From: an uncultured Clostridia bacterium
GTDB lineage: Bacteria; Bacillota; Clostridia; Oscillospirales; CAG-272
Assembly: GCA_948466345.1 (NCBI GenBank)
Contig: CAOKAC010000004.1
Span: 1 to 64,000, forward strand
DNA length: 64,000 nucleotides
Direction: 5' to 3'
Shown: positions 43,190-52,276 of the stretch, piece after piece
Position numbering within the stretch: the first letter of the stretch is position 1
How the letters are laid out: every line of letters begins with the position of its first letter
The notes under the pieces: generated by a model
Seen by the model: only the letters and a program-made list of their open reading frames with translations
What the model was told of the DNA's origin: nothing
Databases searched by the model: none
Program-made: the position numbers and the translations under genes

Positions 43190-44077
43190 TTAGTCCATAC
43201 GTTGGTCACCCCAGAAAAACAACGCTACAGTACCAGGGCCTGTATGGCTGCCGATGGTGGTGCCTACACTATAAATCTGCACAGGGCCGTCTAACAGCGG
43301 GAAATGTTTTTCAACAAGCTCCGCTACGGCTTTGGCGTCTTCTATGCACGCAGAATTGGAAATAAAGCATTTTCCGTTATAACCCAGTCCGCCTTTTGCG
43401 TGGGCTTCCATTTTCTTTACGATTTCCTGGATTACGCTGCTTTTTCCCCGAACTTTATGCCGTGGAATGAGCCGCCCGCGGTTGTCCATATTAAGCAGAG
43501 GGCAGATTTTTAACATGGTGCCAAACCAGCCAGCGGCTTTGGAGATCCGTCCGCCTTTAACATAGAAGGTCAAATCTGTGGAGAAAAACCAGTGGTGCAG
43601 TTCCAGACGGTGGTCTTGCGCCCACTGATACAGGGTATCAATGTCCATTCCATCGTCTCGCAGGTCTGCCAGACGATCCATCAGCAGTCCATATCCAGAG
43701 GATGCTCCCAACGAATCTACAATATAAATTTTTCGCTCCGGATATTTTTCGGAAAGCTCCCGCCCGGCAATTACGGCGGAGTTGTATACACCGGATATTC
43801 CTGTAGAAAGGGTTATGTGAAGGATATCCAGTCCTGCTTCCAGAAAAGGGGTAAAATACTCTATAAACTCGTCTGCGTTAATTTGTGACGTCTTTGTCTC
43901 TGCACCCTGTGCCATTGCTTTATAGAAGTCGTCAAAAGAAAGGGACTTTCCCAAATCGTCGTCGTAAGCTTTTCCGTCAAGAAAATAATGGAAACAGATA
44001 TAATGGATGTCTCGCTTTCTAAAGTGTTCTTCGCTTAAATCCGCTGTGGAACAGCAGCTTAAAATGTAGTTGGACAT
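43190..44077 (-). CDS. DegV family fatty-acid-binding protein
   Basis: A 295-aa DegV/FakB-type protein. SCCSTADLSEEHFRKRDIHY, TKTSQINADEFIEYFTPFLE and the ITLSTGISGVYNSAVIAG loop that binds the fatty acid carboxylate are present; the C-terminal domain ends in VGTTIGSHTGPGTVALFFWG. FakB proteins present fatty acids to the FakA kinase; no fakA is in the window. ATG 44077 follows AGAGGT. Residue SCCSTAD replaces the more usual DSTAD. Confidence 0.93.
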   Translation of the reverse strand: MSNYILSCCSTADLSEEHFRKRDIHYICFHYFLDGKAYDDDLGKSLSFDDFYKAMAQGAETKTSQINADEFIEYFTPFLEAGLDILHITLSTGISGVYNSAVIAGRELSEKYPERKIYIVDSLGASSGYGLLMDRLADLRDDGMDIDTLYQWAQDHRLELHHWFFSTDLTFYVKGGRISKAAGWFGTMLKICPLLNMDNRGRLIPRHKVRGKSSVIQEIVKKMEAHAKGGLGYNGKCFISNSACIEDAKAVAELVEKHFPLLDGPVQIYSVGTTIGSHTGPGTVALFFWGDQRMD

Positions 44078-44098
44078 GAAGCTACCTCTTTCACATAT

Positions 44099-44126
44099 TT
44101 TATATTTGTTTAAAGTACGTTTACAA
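44099..44126 (-). promoter_or_regulatory. Possible promoter of the DegV gene
   Basis: On the minus strand TTGTAA (44126-44121), 16 bp, TATAAA (44104-44099), about 22 bp before the start codon. Confidence 0.55.
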
Positions 44127-44239
44127 TATTGTAACATGGAAGTGAAAAATAAGCAATGTATTTTCCTTTTTATTTTACGACGATCTGTGTGTAGTAAAAC
44201 AGCATGTCAAATGGGATTTTTTGGCGGAGTAAAAGACAC

Positions 44240-44268
44240 TTGACCTTCATCGAAAAAAATAGTATAAT
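44240..44268 (+). promoter_or_regulatory. Promoter of the M23 protein gene
   Basis: TTGACC (44240-44245), 17 bp, TATAAT (44263-44268), about 75 bp before the start codon. Confidence 0.87.
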
Positions 44269-44343
44269 AAATATATATGTCAACTTTGCTGTTATTATCC
44301 GAACCATTTTCTTTCAAAAAGAAAGAAAAGAAAGGATTTTTAT

Positions 44344-45990
44344 ATGAAAAATAAATTTGTGCTGATTCTTCTGACGGTGGCAATTTTTATACCATCGATT
44401 GTTTCTGTCGTATACTATAACAAAGCGAACGGCGGGGCCGCGGATACCCGTAACACGCTGTCTGTAACGATGAAGGACATTGCGGGTAATACTTTTGTTT
44501 TTGATAGAAACGACGGCGAAAAATCCATTGAGACAATTGCCTCTTTTCTAGATATGAATAACAATGCAACGGAGATTGCCAGCATTCCGTCTACCATTGA
44601 AAATAATGATTTTTATCAGGTGACTGTCAGCACTTCCGCCAAAGATGCCGGATACAAATATTATTTTACTTTGATTAGCGCCGACTGCTATTTTATTGAT
44701 GGCAATGGTAAGGCATACCAGATTGCAGAAAAAGACGCGCAAGCATTTTTGGAAAGCCCTTATGCAGCCAGTCTGTACGAGAACGGCACGCCGCCGGTGC
44801 TTTCTTTTGGCGGGGAGCATACAGCAAAGCCTTCCGCCTCCAAATGGAGTTTTAAAAACAGTACAGGTGCATTTACAGAGGCGGATACTACATTTTCCGT
44901 AACAGAAAAAATTGAAACATATACCATGGAAGGCGGTATGGTAATGAATTTTTCTGTGAAGCCGGATTATTTTGGTGTGAAAATTACAGATAAGAGCACA
45001 AATCAGGTAGTATTTGACGATCTTTATGAAAATATCGCATCGCTGACAATTACCGATTCCATGCAAGTGCATGCAGAGGTTTCCGCTAAATGGTATGAAG
45101 ACGCTGAACGGGATTTCTATGGAGAACAGACATATACTTTTGATGCTGCGCTGAATGCGCCGGCTGCATTTTATGCTGGGGCTACTACGTTGCAGATTGG
45201 AGAATTTATCTGCGTCACAGGCACCAACGTAAGCGCTCCGGAAAATATTACTTTCAGCAGCGAACCTTCTATCAATTATACGCCAGTGTTCTGTAAAGAC
45301 AGCAGTTCTGGCGAGGTGCACGCGCTGATTCCTTTTAACTGGGATTTGACTGCCGGAAATTATACGCTGAATTTTGCATATGGCGGTGCATCGCAGCAAA
45401 TCAACATCAATCTTACACAACGAACGAATCCTTTCCGGGACCGTACGATTAATATAGACAGTAATATTGCTGCCACATATGGATCTGCCGCAGCGCTCCA
45501 GCGATGCCAGGAAACGCTGGAACCCATTGCCCAAAAGGCTTCCGCTATCCGGTATTGGGAAGGCAGTTTTCTGCCTGGTGCGGACGAGGGCGCTCTGAAA
45601 AACGGATTTGGCCATAACTTGAAGGTAGCTGGAACAGATATACAGTATCGACATACTGGTATTGACTACGCGTTGCGAGCAGGGACGGATATTCAGGCTG
45701 TCAATGCGGGCGAGGTGCTGTATGCTGGGTATCTCGATTACAGTGGCTATACAGTTGTAATTGAACATGGCTACGGACTGAAGAGCTGGTATTGTCATAT
45801 GACCAGTGCGTCTGTTGCCGTTGGCGATAAAGTGGAAAAGGGTGTCGTAATCGGAACTGCCGGATCTTCAGGTTTTACCGGAGAAGCAGGCGTCCATATT
45901 GGAATGACGGTGTTTGATGTACCTGTATGTCAGTATACCCTTTGGGATAGCGGTACAAATAAAGGGATTCCTGTATACACTGCGGAATAA
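44344..45990 (+). CDS. Membrane-anchored M23/LytM-domain protein with a degenerate zinc site
   Basis: A 548-aa protein. An N-terminal membrane anchor (FVLILLTVAIFIPSIVSVVYY) is followed by about 380 residues of beta-rich extracellular sequence with no family I recognise, then a C-terminal LytM/M23 domain (about 415-548). The HxxxD motif is intact (H437, D441 in RHTGIDYA), H485 is in WYCHM and H518 in GVHIGMTV. The usual HxH is HxG: glycine 520 stands where the third zinc ligand should be. It may therefore be a non-catalytic LytM protein like division or sporulation regulators. AAAGGA precedes the ATG; terminator follows. Confidence 0.85.
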   Translation: MKNKFVLILLTVAIFIPSIVSVVYYNKANGGAADTRNTLSVTMKDIAGNTFVFDRNDGEKSIETIASFLDMNNNATEIASIPSTIENNDFYQVTVSTSAKDAGYKYYFTLISADCYFIDGNGKAYQIAEKDAQAFLESPYAASLYENGTPPVLSFGGEHTAKPSASKWSFKNSTGAFTEADTTFSVTEKIETYTMEGGMVMNFSVKPDYFGVKITDKSTNQVVFDDLYENIASLTITDSMQVHAEVSAKWYEDAERDFYGEQTYTFDAALNAPAAFYAGATTLQIGEFICVTGTNVSAPENITFSSEPSINYTPVFCKDSSSGEVHALIPFNWDLTAGNYTLNFAYGGASQQININLTQRTNPFRDRTINIDSNIAATYGSAAALQRCQETLEPIAQKASAIRYWEGSFLPGADEGALKNGFGHNLKVAGTDIQYRHTGIDYALRAGTDIQAVNAGEVLYAGYLDYSGYTVVIEHGYGLKSWYCHMTSASVAVGDKVEKGVVIGTAGSSGFTGEAGVHIGMTVFDVPVCQYTLWDSGTNKGIPVYTAE

Positions 45991-45995
45991 TGTGA

Positions 45996-46034
45996 GCCAA
46001 AAAAGGGAGGACTGCCTCCCTTTTTGGCGTTTTC
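45996..46034 (+). terminator. Terminator after the M23 gene
   Basis: GCCAAAAAAGGGAGG pairs with CCTCCCTTTTTGGC (one-base offset) around a short loop, followed by GTTTTC. Confidence 0.8.
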
Positions 46035-46118
46035 TATAAAGTCGTGTGCTGTTGCAAGCGTACACAGAATACCTGCAATAGGAAGCAGATGAATCAGTAT
46101 TAAACGGAGGTGTGGATT

Positions 46119-46802
46119 ATGATGATCAGCGGACTGCAAAAGCTTACCCTGTTGGACTTTCCGGGGAAAACTGCCTGCACAGTGTTTTTTGGCGGATGTA
46201 ATTTTCGTTGCCCTTTTTGCCATAATGCGTCTCTGGTGCGCGGGGATAGCGAACGTATTACAGTGGAAAGTTTCTTTGCCTTTCTGCAGGGACGCCGGGG
46301 CATCTTAGACGGGGTAGCCGTTACGGGCGGTGAACCACTGCTTCAGCCGGAGCTTCCTGCGTTTCTGCGTCGGATCAAGGACATGGGATTTCAGGTGAAG
46401 CTGGATACCAACGGCAGTTTTTATGAGCGCCTGCGGGAATTGGTGGAAAAAGGACTGGTAGATTATGTGGCAATGGATATTAAATCTTCCAAGGAAGGGT
46501 ACGCGCGGGCGACAGAATGTGCGGTAGATATGGATAGTATATGCAAAAGCGCGGCGTATCTATTGGAGGGACATATAGAATACGAGTTTCGTACTACGGC
46601 GGCTAAGGGAATTGTAAGCCCGCAGGATTTCCGAAGGATCGCACTGTGGATTCGGGGCGCGGAACGGTATTTTATTCAAGGCTTTGTAGATTCAGGTGAC
46701 TTGCTTGGCAGTGGGGCAAAGGCTTACTCCCGGGAGGAAATGGAAGAGCTTTTGCGCGACATTTTGCCTTATGTCCCTTCCGCCGCTCTGCGCGGCGTTT
46801 GA
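46119..46802 (+). CDS. Radical SAM activating enzyme (anaerobic NrdG/PflA-like)
   Basis: A 227-aa radical SAM protein. LTLLDFPGKTACTVFFGGCN leads to CNFRCPFC (the CxxxCxxC iron-sulfur site), then VAVTGGEPLLQPEL and LDTNGSFYERL. I recognise it as the form annotated anaerobic ribonucleotide reductase activating protein (PflA-like, TIGR02495 type). It would make a glycyl radical on a partner enzyme; none is encoded nearby. Two adjacent ATGs are possible starts; 46119 has GGAGG 8 nt upstream. The GTG at 46110 lies too close to that site. Confidence 0.9.
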   Translation: MMISGLQKLTLLDFPGKTACTVFFGGCNFRCPFCHNASLVRGDSERITVESFFAFLQGRRGILDGVAVTGGEPLLQPELPAFLRRIKDMGFQVKLDTNGSFYERLRELVEKGLVDYVAMDIKSSKEGYARATECAVDMDSICKSAAYLLEGHIEYEFRTTAAKGIVSPQDFRRIALWIRGAERYFIQGFVDSGDLLGSGAKAYSREEMEELLRDILPYVPSAALRGV

Positions 46803-46873
46803 CGCTTTGGGAAACGTGCAGAAAAAGCAAATTCCATGTAGATAATTTGTATAAAATGACAGAGGGGATTTGA

Positions 46874-46902
46874 TTGACATGAAAATGGCTCTATGTTACA
46901 AT
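46874..46902 (+). promoter_or_regulatory. Promoter of the purine operon
   Basis: TTGACA (46874-46879), 17 bp, TACAAT (46897-46902), just before the riboswitch. Confidence 0.9.
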
Positions 46903-46914
46903 AAAACTATAGAA

Positions 46915-47012
46915 AAAACGCTTTCGCAACTGACGGAAAAGGCCTGCCGCCGGCAGCGTCTGGCGGGGAACCGCAATGGAACGAAAGCGAACATGGCCGT
47001 CCGTCTGGGTAT
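46915..47012 (+). ncRNA. ZTP (pfl) riboswitch controlling the purine operon
   Basis: P1 is a perfect 8-bp stem, CGCTTTCG (46919-46926) with CGAAAGCG (46982-46989). Inside are ACTGACGG, a CTGCC/GGCAG hairpin, a GCGG-GGAA-CCGC hairpin and TGGAACG. After P1 comes CCGTCTGGGTA. This is the ZTP layout (ACUGGCGG ... GGGGAGCG ... CCGCCUGGGC). The pseudoknot strands have changed together: GACGG here pairs with CCGTC. ZTP riboswitches sense ZMP/ZTP, which builds up when 10-formyl-THF is short. Placement before purE and a terminator fits transcriptional control. Boundaries are by eye. Confidence 0.82.
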
Positions 47013-47052
47013 GTCTTATTCTGCGGGATAAGACTGCCTTTTTTGTTTTTTT
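47013..47052 (+). terminator. Riboswitch-controlled terminator before purE
   Basis: GTCTTATTC (47013-47021) pairs with GGATAAGAC (47026-47034), followed by long T-runs. The 5' arm begins right after the riboswitch CTGGGTA segment, so ligand binding can decide whether it forms. Confidence 0.85.
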
Positions 47053-47090
47053 ACTTAATTTACCTTGTATAATTTGTTTGGAGGATACAT

Positions 47091-47585
47091 ATGAAAAAAG
47101 TTGCCGTAATTATGGGAAGTGACAGCGATTTGCCAGTAGTGGGCAAAGCTATCGACACGTTGCAGGATTTGGGCATTCCAACAGAAGTACATGTATTCAG
47201 TGCACATAGAACGCCTCAGGCTTGCGCCGCTTTTACAAAAGGTGCAAGGGAAAACGGCTTCGGCGCTATTATCGCCGCCGCTGGCAAGGCTGCTCATTTG
47301 GCAGGAGCGATTGCTGCAAATACTACGCTGCCTGTTATTGGCATTCCTGTAAAAAGTTCTACGTTGGATGGGCTGGATGCATTGCTTTCTACCGTTCAAA
47401 TGCCGGCGGGACTTCCTGTGGCAACTGTCGCCATTGATGGGGCGGCAAACGCGGCTCTGTTGGCAGCGCAGATCCTGGCTGTGGAGGATGCTGCTGTGGC
47501 GGACAAGCTGGAGGCTCTTCGGGAGAAAAACACAAAAGCAGTGCTGCAAAAAGATGCGGAAATAAATGCAAAATATCATAACTGA
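47091..47585 (+). CDS. purE: N5-carboxyaminoimidazole ribonucleotide mutase / AIR carboxylase (PurE)
   Basis: A 164-aa protein: [54 protein letters not shown] and [18 protein letters not shown]. It catalyses CAIR formation. The loop reads [10 protein letters not shown] rather than the classical GAGGAAHLPG. No purK lies in the operon; purK may be elsewhere, or this PurE may work on AIR and CO2 directly. First gene of the operon, with TTGGAGG 7 nt before the ATG. Confidence 0.96.
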   Translation: MKKVAVIMGSDSDLPVVGKAIDTLQDLGIPTEVHVFSAHRTPQACAAFTKGARENGFGAIIAAAGKAAHLAGAIAANTTLPVIGIPVKSSTLDGLDALLSTVQMPAGLPVATVAIDGAANAALLAAQILAVEDAAVADKLEALREKNTKAVLQKDAEINAKYHN

Positions 47586-47608
47586 TTTTACATAAGGGAG
47601 ATTTAAAA

Positions 47609-48319
47609 ATGGAAAAAAGAGAGCAGATGTATGAGGGCAAAGCAAAAAAGGTTTTTGCTACAGACGATCCGAACCTGTGTATCGTATCTTACAAAGATGA
47701 TGCCACTGCCTTCAACGGTTTGAAGAAAGGTACTATTGCCGGCAAAGGCGTGATCAACAACCGGGTAACGAATTACCTGATGGGCAAGTTGGAAGCGGAA
47801 GGAATCCCCACCCATTTTGTAGAGGAACTGAGTGAGCGGGATACGTTGGTTCGCCGTGTATCTATCGTACCATTGGAAGTAATCGTACGCAATATTGCGG
47901 CAGGCTCTTTTTCTAAACGGTTCGGTGTGCCGGAGGGAACGGATCTCCAATGCCCAACCTTGGAATTTTGTCTCAAGGATGATGATTTGGGTGACCCTAT
48001 GGTCAATGAGTATCATATTTATGCATGCGGATGGGCAACGAAGGAAGAAGTGGAAACCATCAAGGATATTACGTTCCATGTGAATAAATATCTGAAAAAC
48101 TACTTTGCAGCAATTGGCATTCTTTTGGTAGACTTTAAGCTGGAATTTGGCAAAACGGCAGATGGTAAAATCGTTCTTGCGGACGAGATTTCTCCGGACA
48201 CCTGCCGCTTCTGGGACATGGAAACCAGAGAAAAGCTGGATAAGGATCGTTTCCGTCGGGATCTTGGCAATGTAGAAGATGCATATCAGGAAATTTGCAG
48301 AAGGCTTCTGGGCGAATAA
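47609..48319 (+). CDS. purC: SAICAR synthetase
   Basis: A 236-aa Pur[61 protein letters not shown] and [14 protein letters not shown]. It condenses CAIR with aspartate using ATP. It lies 23 nt after purE; ribosome site AAGGGAG. Confidence 0.98.
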   Translation: MEKREQMYEGKAKKVFATDDPNLCIVSYKDDATAFNGLKKGTIAGKGVINNRVTNYLMGKLEAEGIPTHFVEELSERDTLVRRVSIVPLEVIVRNIAAGSFSKRFGVPEGTDLQCPTLEFCLKDDDLGDPMVNEYHIYACGWATKEEVETIKDITFHVNKYLKNYFAAIGILLVDFKLEFGKTADGKIVLADEISPDTCRFWDMETREKLDKDRFRRDLGNVEDAYQEICRRLLGE

Positions 48320-48373
48320 AATAAAGCAAAATCGGATCGCCGGACAACCCGGCGGAGAAAGGGATCGGCTTAG

Positions 48374-49828
48374 ATGAGCAATCTACATGAAGAGTGCGGT
48401 GTATTCGGCATTTATTCTCCCCAACCTGGGGACTTGGCCCATTCTGTATATTATGGGCTGTTTGCACTTCAGCACAGAGGACAGGAGTCCTGCGGAATTG
48501 TAGTAAACGATGATGGGATTTTTAATTCCTACAAAGATGTGGGTCTGGTAAACGATGTGTTTACTCCCGACATTTTAAAAGGGCTTGGCAAAGGCTGCAT
48601 GGCGGTAGGACATGTGCGCTATGGTACTACTGGCAGCGATGGACGGCTAAACGCACAGCCTATTGTGGTGGATCATGTGAAAGGGCGGATGGCGCTGGCG
48701 CACAACGGTAATCTGGTAAATTCCTATGAACTGCGCACGGCTTTGGAATTGGAAGGCTCCATTTTCCATACGACCAGCGATACAGAAGTGATTTCCTATA
48801 TTCTGACCAAAGAGCGGCTGGCCTCCGCTTCGATTGAAGAAGCGGTCAGTCGGACGATGTATAAGATCCAGGGGGCGTATTCCCTGGTGATCATGTCTCC
48901 TTCAAAATTGATTGCGGCTAGAGATCCCAGAGGATTTCGGCCTCTGTGCTTTGGCCAGCGGGAGGACGGCAGCTATATCGTTGCCAGCGAATCCTGTGCT
49001 CTGGATTCTGTAGGAGCTACATTGGTGCGGGATATTGAGCCCGGCGAAATTGTTATTTTTGATAAAAACGGTGTACGCACACTTCGTGAACATTGTGGAA
49101 CTGCACCGCGCAGTCTATGTGTATTCGAGTATATCTATTTCTCCCGTCCGGATTCTATAGTGGACGGATATAGTGTTCATGGCGCAAGGGTACGGGCAGG
49201 AGAATTCTTGGCTAAAGAAAGTCCTGTGGAAGCGGATATCGTAATCGGTGTGCCTGACTCCGGCTTGGATGCGGCGCTAGGCTATTCCCGTGAATCCGGA
49301 ATCCCTTACGGTCTCGGATTTCTCAAAAATAAATATATTGGCCGTACCTTTATTGCGCCCGGCCAGGAAATTCGAGAAGATAAGGTCAAAATTAAGCTGA
49401 ATCCCATTTCCGAAACGGTAAAAGGTAAGCGAGTGGTAATGATCGACGACTCTATTGTCCGGGGAACTACCTGTGCTAGAATCGTGAAGCTCCTGCGGGA
49501 AGCGGGCGCTAGGGAGGTACATGTACGTATTTCCAGTCCACCGTTTGTTGGTCCGTGTTATTATGGCACAGATATCGATTCTAAAGATGCCCTAATCGCG
49601 TGCAGGCATACGCTCCCAGAAATTTGTGAGATTCTCGGAGCCGATTCACTGGCATATCTCAGCATGGAAAACGTTAAAAAGCTTTGCGGCGATGAAGAAT
49701 TGGGTTACTGCAACGCCTGCTTTGACGAAAGATATCCTACAGATATTCCAAAGGAAACCGGTAAAAGTCGATTTGAACGGAAGATATCCGAGGGAATTAA
49801 TCCGGAAAAGTCTCCTATTAAATCTTAA
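48374..49828 (+). CDS. purF: Amidophosphoribosyltransferase
   Basis: A 484-aa PurF that makes phosphoribosylamine from PRPP and glutamine. The N-terminal nucleophile is a cysteine eight residues in (EECGVFGIYSP), reached after a short propeptide. The PRTase motif is VVMIDDSIVRGTTCARIV. Cysteines in SLCVFEY, IACRHTL and YCNACF match the four ligands of the Bacillus-type [4Fe-4S] cluster, making it the oxygen-labile iron-sulfur form. The 54-nt gap from purC is the largest early in the operon. Confidence 0.97.
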   Translation: MSNLHEECGVFGIYSPQPGDLAHSVYYGLFALQHRGQESCGIVVNDDGIFNSYKDVGLVNDVFTPDILKGLGKGCMAVGHVRYGTTGSDGRLNAQPIVVDHVKGRMALAHNGNLVNSYELRTALELEGSIFHTTSDTEVISYILTKERLASASIEEAVSRTMYKIQGAYSLVIMSPSKLIAARDPRGFRPLCFGQREDGSYIVASESCALDSVGATLVRDIEPGEIVIFDKNGVRTLREHCGTAPRSLCVFEYIYFSRPDSIVDGYSVHGARVRAGEFLAKESPVEADIVIGVPDSGLDAALGYSRESGIPYGLGFLKNKYIGRTFIAPGQEIREDKVKIKLNPISETVKGKRVVMIDDSIVRGTTCARIVKLLREAGAREVHVRISSPPFVGPCYYGTDIDSKDALIACRHTLPEICEILGADSLAYLSMENVKKLCGDEELGYCNACFDERYPTDIPKETGKSRFERKISEGINPEKSPIKS

Positions 49829-49853
49829 GCATCAAAAGGATTGGGGAAAATAT

Positions 49854-50894
49854 ATGAAAAGTGCAAGTGAAAGCTACAAAGCTGCCGGCGTGGATATTAC
49901 CGCCGGTTATAAAGCGGTAGAACTGATGAAGCGGCATATCGGCCGTACAGTGACAGATGGTGTAGTTAGCGGCATCGGCGGATTCGGCGGCCTTTTCCGT
50001 CCAAGCTTTGCCGGCATGGAGGATCCGGTGCTCGTATCCGGCACAGACGGGGTAGGTACGAAACTGCGTCTGGCATTTTTGTTGGATCGCCATGATACGG
50101 TTGGCATCGACTGCGTGGCTATGAGCGTAAACGATATTATCTGCTGCGGCGCGGCGCCTATGTTCTTTCTGGATTATATTGCCTGCGGCAAAAATGTTCC
50201 CGAAAAGATTGCCTCTGTAGTAGCGGGGATTGCGGAAGGATGCGTTCAGTCCGGTGCGGCCCTCATTGGCGGCGAAACTGCTGAGATGCCCGGCTTTTAT
50301 CCGGAAGATGAATATGATTTGGCAGGCTTTGCTGTGGGCATCGTGGACCGGGCTAAGATTATCGACGGCAGCCGTGTGGAAAAGGGAGATGCGCTGATTG
50401 CGCTTCCTTCCAGTGGCGTGCATTCCAATGGATTTTCTCTGGTGCGTAAGGTATTTGATCTGGAGCATTGCCGAACCCTTACCGATTCTGTGCCGGAGCT
50501 TGGAGGAGCCAGCCTTGGCGAGACGCTTTTGGAGCCTACCAGAATTTATGTGAAACCCATGCTGTCGTTGTTTGAAAAAGCAGATGTGCGGGCGGTTTCC
50601 CATATCACCGGCGGCGGATTTTATGAAAATATTCCTAGAAGCATTCCAGCAGGTTTTACTGCGAAAGTGGAAAAGAGCGTGGTACGTACACCGGCAATTT
50701 TTGATTTGATCGCCAGCCGGGGCGATGTGCCCGAACGGGATATGTTTAACACTTACAATATGGGTGTAGGCATGTGTGTTACCGTAGCGAAAAAGGACGC
50801 AGATATTGCAGTGTCGGTTCTCCAGGACGCAGGCGTTGATGCATACATATTCGGGGAAATTGCGCAAGGGAACGAGGGAATCGTTCTTTGCTAA
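49854..50894 (+). CDS. purM: AIR synthetase
   Basis: A 346-aa PurM: YKAAGVDITAGYKAVELM, GGFGGLFRPSF, GTDGVGTKLRLAF, GAALIGGETAEMPGFY, SSGVHSNGFSLVRK. It closes the imidazole ring from FGAM with ATP. ATG 49854 is 25 nt after purF and follows AAAAGGATTGGGG; the longer open frame would overlap purF. Confidence 0.98.
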   Translation: MKSASESYKAAGVDITAGYKAVELMKRHIGRTVTDGVVSGIGGFGGLFRPSFAGMEDPVLVSGTDGVGTKLRLAFLLDRHDTVGIDCVAMSVNDIICCGAAPMFFLDYIACGKNVPEKIASVVAGIAEGCVQSGAALIGGETAEMPGFYPEDEYDLAGFAVGIVDRAKIIDGSRVEKGDALIALPSSGVHSNGFSLVRKVFDLEHCRTLTDSVPELGGASLGETLLEPTRIYVKPMLSLFEKADVRAVSHITGGGFYENIPRSIPAGFTAKVEKSVVRTPAIFDLIASRGDVPERDMFNTYNMGVGMCVTVAKKDADIAVSVLQDAGVDAYIFGEIAQGNEGIVLC

Positions 50895-50911
50895 GGAGAG
50901 ATGGCAGGAGA

Positions 50912-51547
50912 ATGAACAGCGATAAAATTAAAATTGCGGTACTGGTTTCCGGCGGTGGAACCAATCTGCAGGCGCTGATCGACGCTCAGCGGGACGGCTG
51001 TCTGCGCAGCGGAGAGATTGCTCTTGTAGTGTCCAGCAATCCGGGGGCATATGCTATCAATCGTGCGGCGGATGCAGGAATCGAAGCAGTCACTGTATGC
51101 AGAAAAGAAGTGGGAGATCAATTTGAAGCACAGTTAATCCGGACACTGGAGAAGCACCAAATTGAAATGATTGTACTAGCTGGATTTATGAGTATTTTGT
51201 CGGCGGACTTTATCTCCCGTTTTACAGACCGTATCATCAATATCCATCCGTCTTTGATCCCCTCCTTTTGTGGTAAGGGAATGTATGGACTGCATGTACA
51301 TGAAGCTGCACTAGCGTACGGAGTGAAGGTTAGCGGCGCTACTGCGCATTATGTAAACGAAATTACAGATGGGGGAAAAATTATTCTGCAGAAAGCTGTG
51401 CGTGTGCGTCAGGACGATACTCCAGAAAGTCTGCAAAAGCGAATTATGAAGCAAGCGGAATGGAACATTCTCCCCCGTGCGGCAGAGCAGGTCGCAAAAA
51501 AATTGTGGAAAGAAAAAAAGGGCGGATCTCGTCCTGCTACAGAATAG
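50912..51547 (+). CDS. purN: Phosphoribosylglycinamide formyltransferase (PurN)
   Basis: A 211-aa folate-dependent GAR transformylase. AVLVSGGGTNLQALIDAQ at the start; catalytic Asn/His in INIHPSLIPSF and Asp in EITDGGKII. The substrate loop reads SFCGKGMYGLHVHEAAL, as in other clostridia. It uses 10-formyl-THF, the folate whose shortage the upstream riboswitch reports. ATG 50912 is chosen over the upstream in-frame TTG. Confidence 0.97.
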   Translation: MNSDKIKIAVLVSGGGTNLQALIDAQRDGCLRSGEIALVVSSNPGAYAINRAADAGIEAVTVCRKEVGDQFEAQLIRTLEKHQIEMIVLAGFMSILSADFISRFTDRIINIHPSLIPSFCGKGMYGLHVHEAALAYGVKVSGATAHYVNEITDGGKIILQKAVRVRQDDTPESLQKRIMKQAEWNILPRAAEQVAKKLWKEKKGGSRPATE

Positions 51548-51560
51548 AAAGGATTGCGTT

Positions 51561-52265
51561 ATGGATAAAATCGGTACATTGCTGAAGGATAATGCATACC
51601 CCGGCCGGGGAATTATTACCGGTATGAGTGCGGACGGCACTAAGGCGGTAGCCGCATATTTTATTATGGGCAGAAGCGCCAATAGCCGTAACCGCATATT
51701 TGCGGCGGAAGGGGAAGATTTAAAAACCAAGGCTTTCGACGAGACAAAGGTAGAAGATCCCTCCTTGATCATTTATTATCCTGTACGTACTTTGCAAAAC
51801 CATCTGATTGTAACCAACGGAGATCAGACAGATACGATTTTTAACTATCTTTCCCAAGGGAAAACGATGGAAGATGCGCTGGCTACCCGGTGTTTTGAGC
51901 CGGACGCGCCGTTATTTACTCCTAGAATCAGCGCGTTGCTCACGTTTGCAAACGAAGCGTTTTCCTATAAAATGAGCATTTTGAAAGCGGCAGACGCTGC
52001 AGGAGACCATTGTGCAAGACAGTATTTTTGTTATGAGGGCGCAGCGGGAGAGGGGCACTTTATCCATACCTATCAATGTGATGGAAATCCCCCTCCGTCT
52101 TTTGCAGGAGAGCCGGAACTGGTAGAAATTCCGAATGGCATTGAGGACTTCACGACACAGATTTGGGAAAATCTCCATCCAGATAATAAAATATCGTTGT
52201 TTGTACGATATATCGATTTTGCCGGCGGTGACACCCAAACCCGTATTTTGAATAAAAATCTGTGA
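51561..52265 (+). CDS. IMP cyclohydrolase (PurO-like, stand-alone)
   Basis: A 234-aa protein: LLKDNAYPGRGIITGMSADG, AAYFIMGRSANSRNRIFAAE, DPSLIIYYPVRTLQNHLIVT, NGDQTDTI. I recognise it as the bacterial branch of the IMP cyclohydrolase family first known as archaeal PurO (PF07826). It would close the second ring: FAICAR to IMP. It stands directly before a PurH-like protein that lacks the usual cyclohydrolase half, which supports the call strongly. The ATG at 51561 follows GAAAGGA. Confidence 0.88.
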   Translation: MDKIGTLLKDNAYPGRGIITGMSADGTKAVAAYFIMGRSANSRNRIFAAEGEDLKTKAFDETKVEDPSLIIYYPVRTLQNHLIVTNGDQTDTIFNYLSQGKTMEDALATRCFEPDAPLFTPRISALLTFANEAFSYKMSILKAADAAGDHCARQYFCYEGAAGEGHFIHTYQCDGNPPPSFAGEPELVEIPNGIEDFTTQIWENLHPDNKISLFVRYIDFAGGDTQTRILNKNL

Positions 52266-52276
52266 GGAATAGGAAT

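Noticed and set aside
44548-45798. 416-codon frame on the - strand
   Set aside because: Antisense shadow of the M23 protein gene; no start signal or family resemblance.
49818-50867. 349-codon frame on the - strand
   Set aside because: Antisense shadow of purM.
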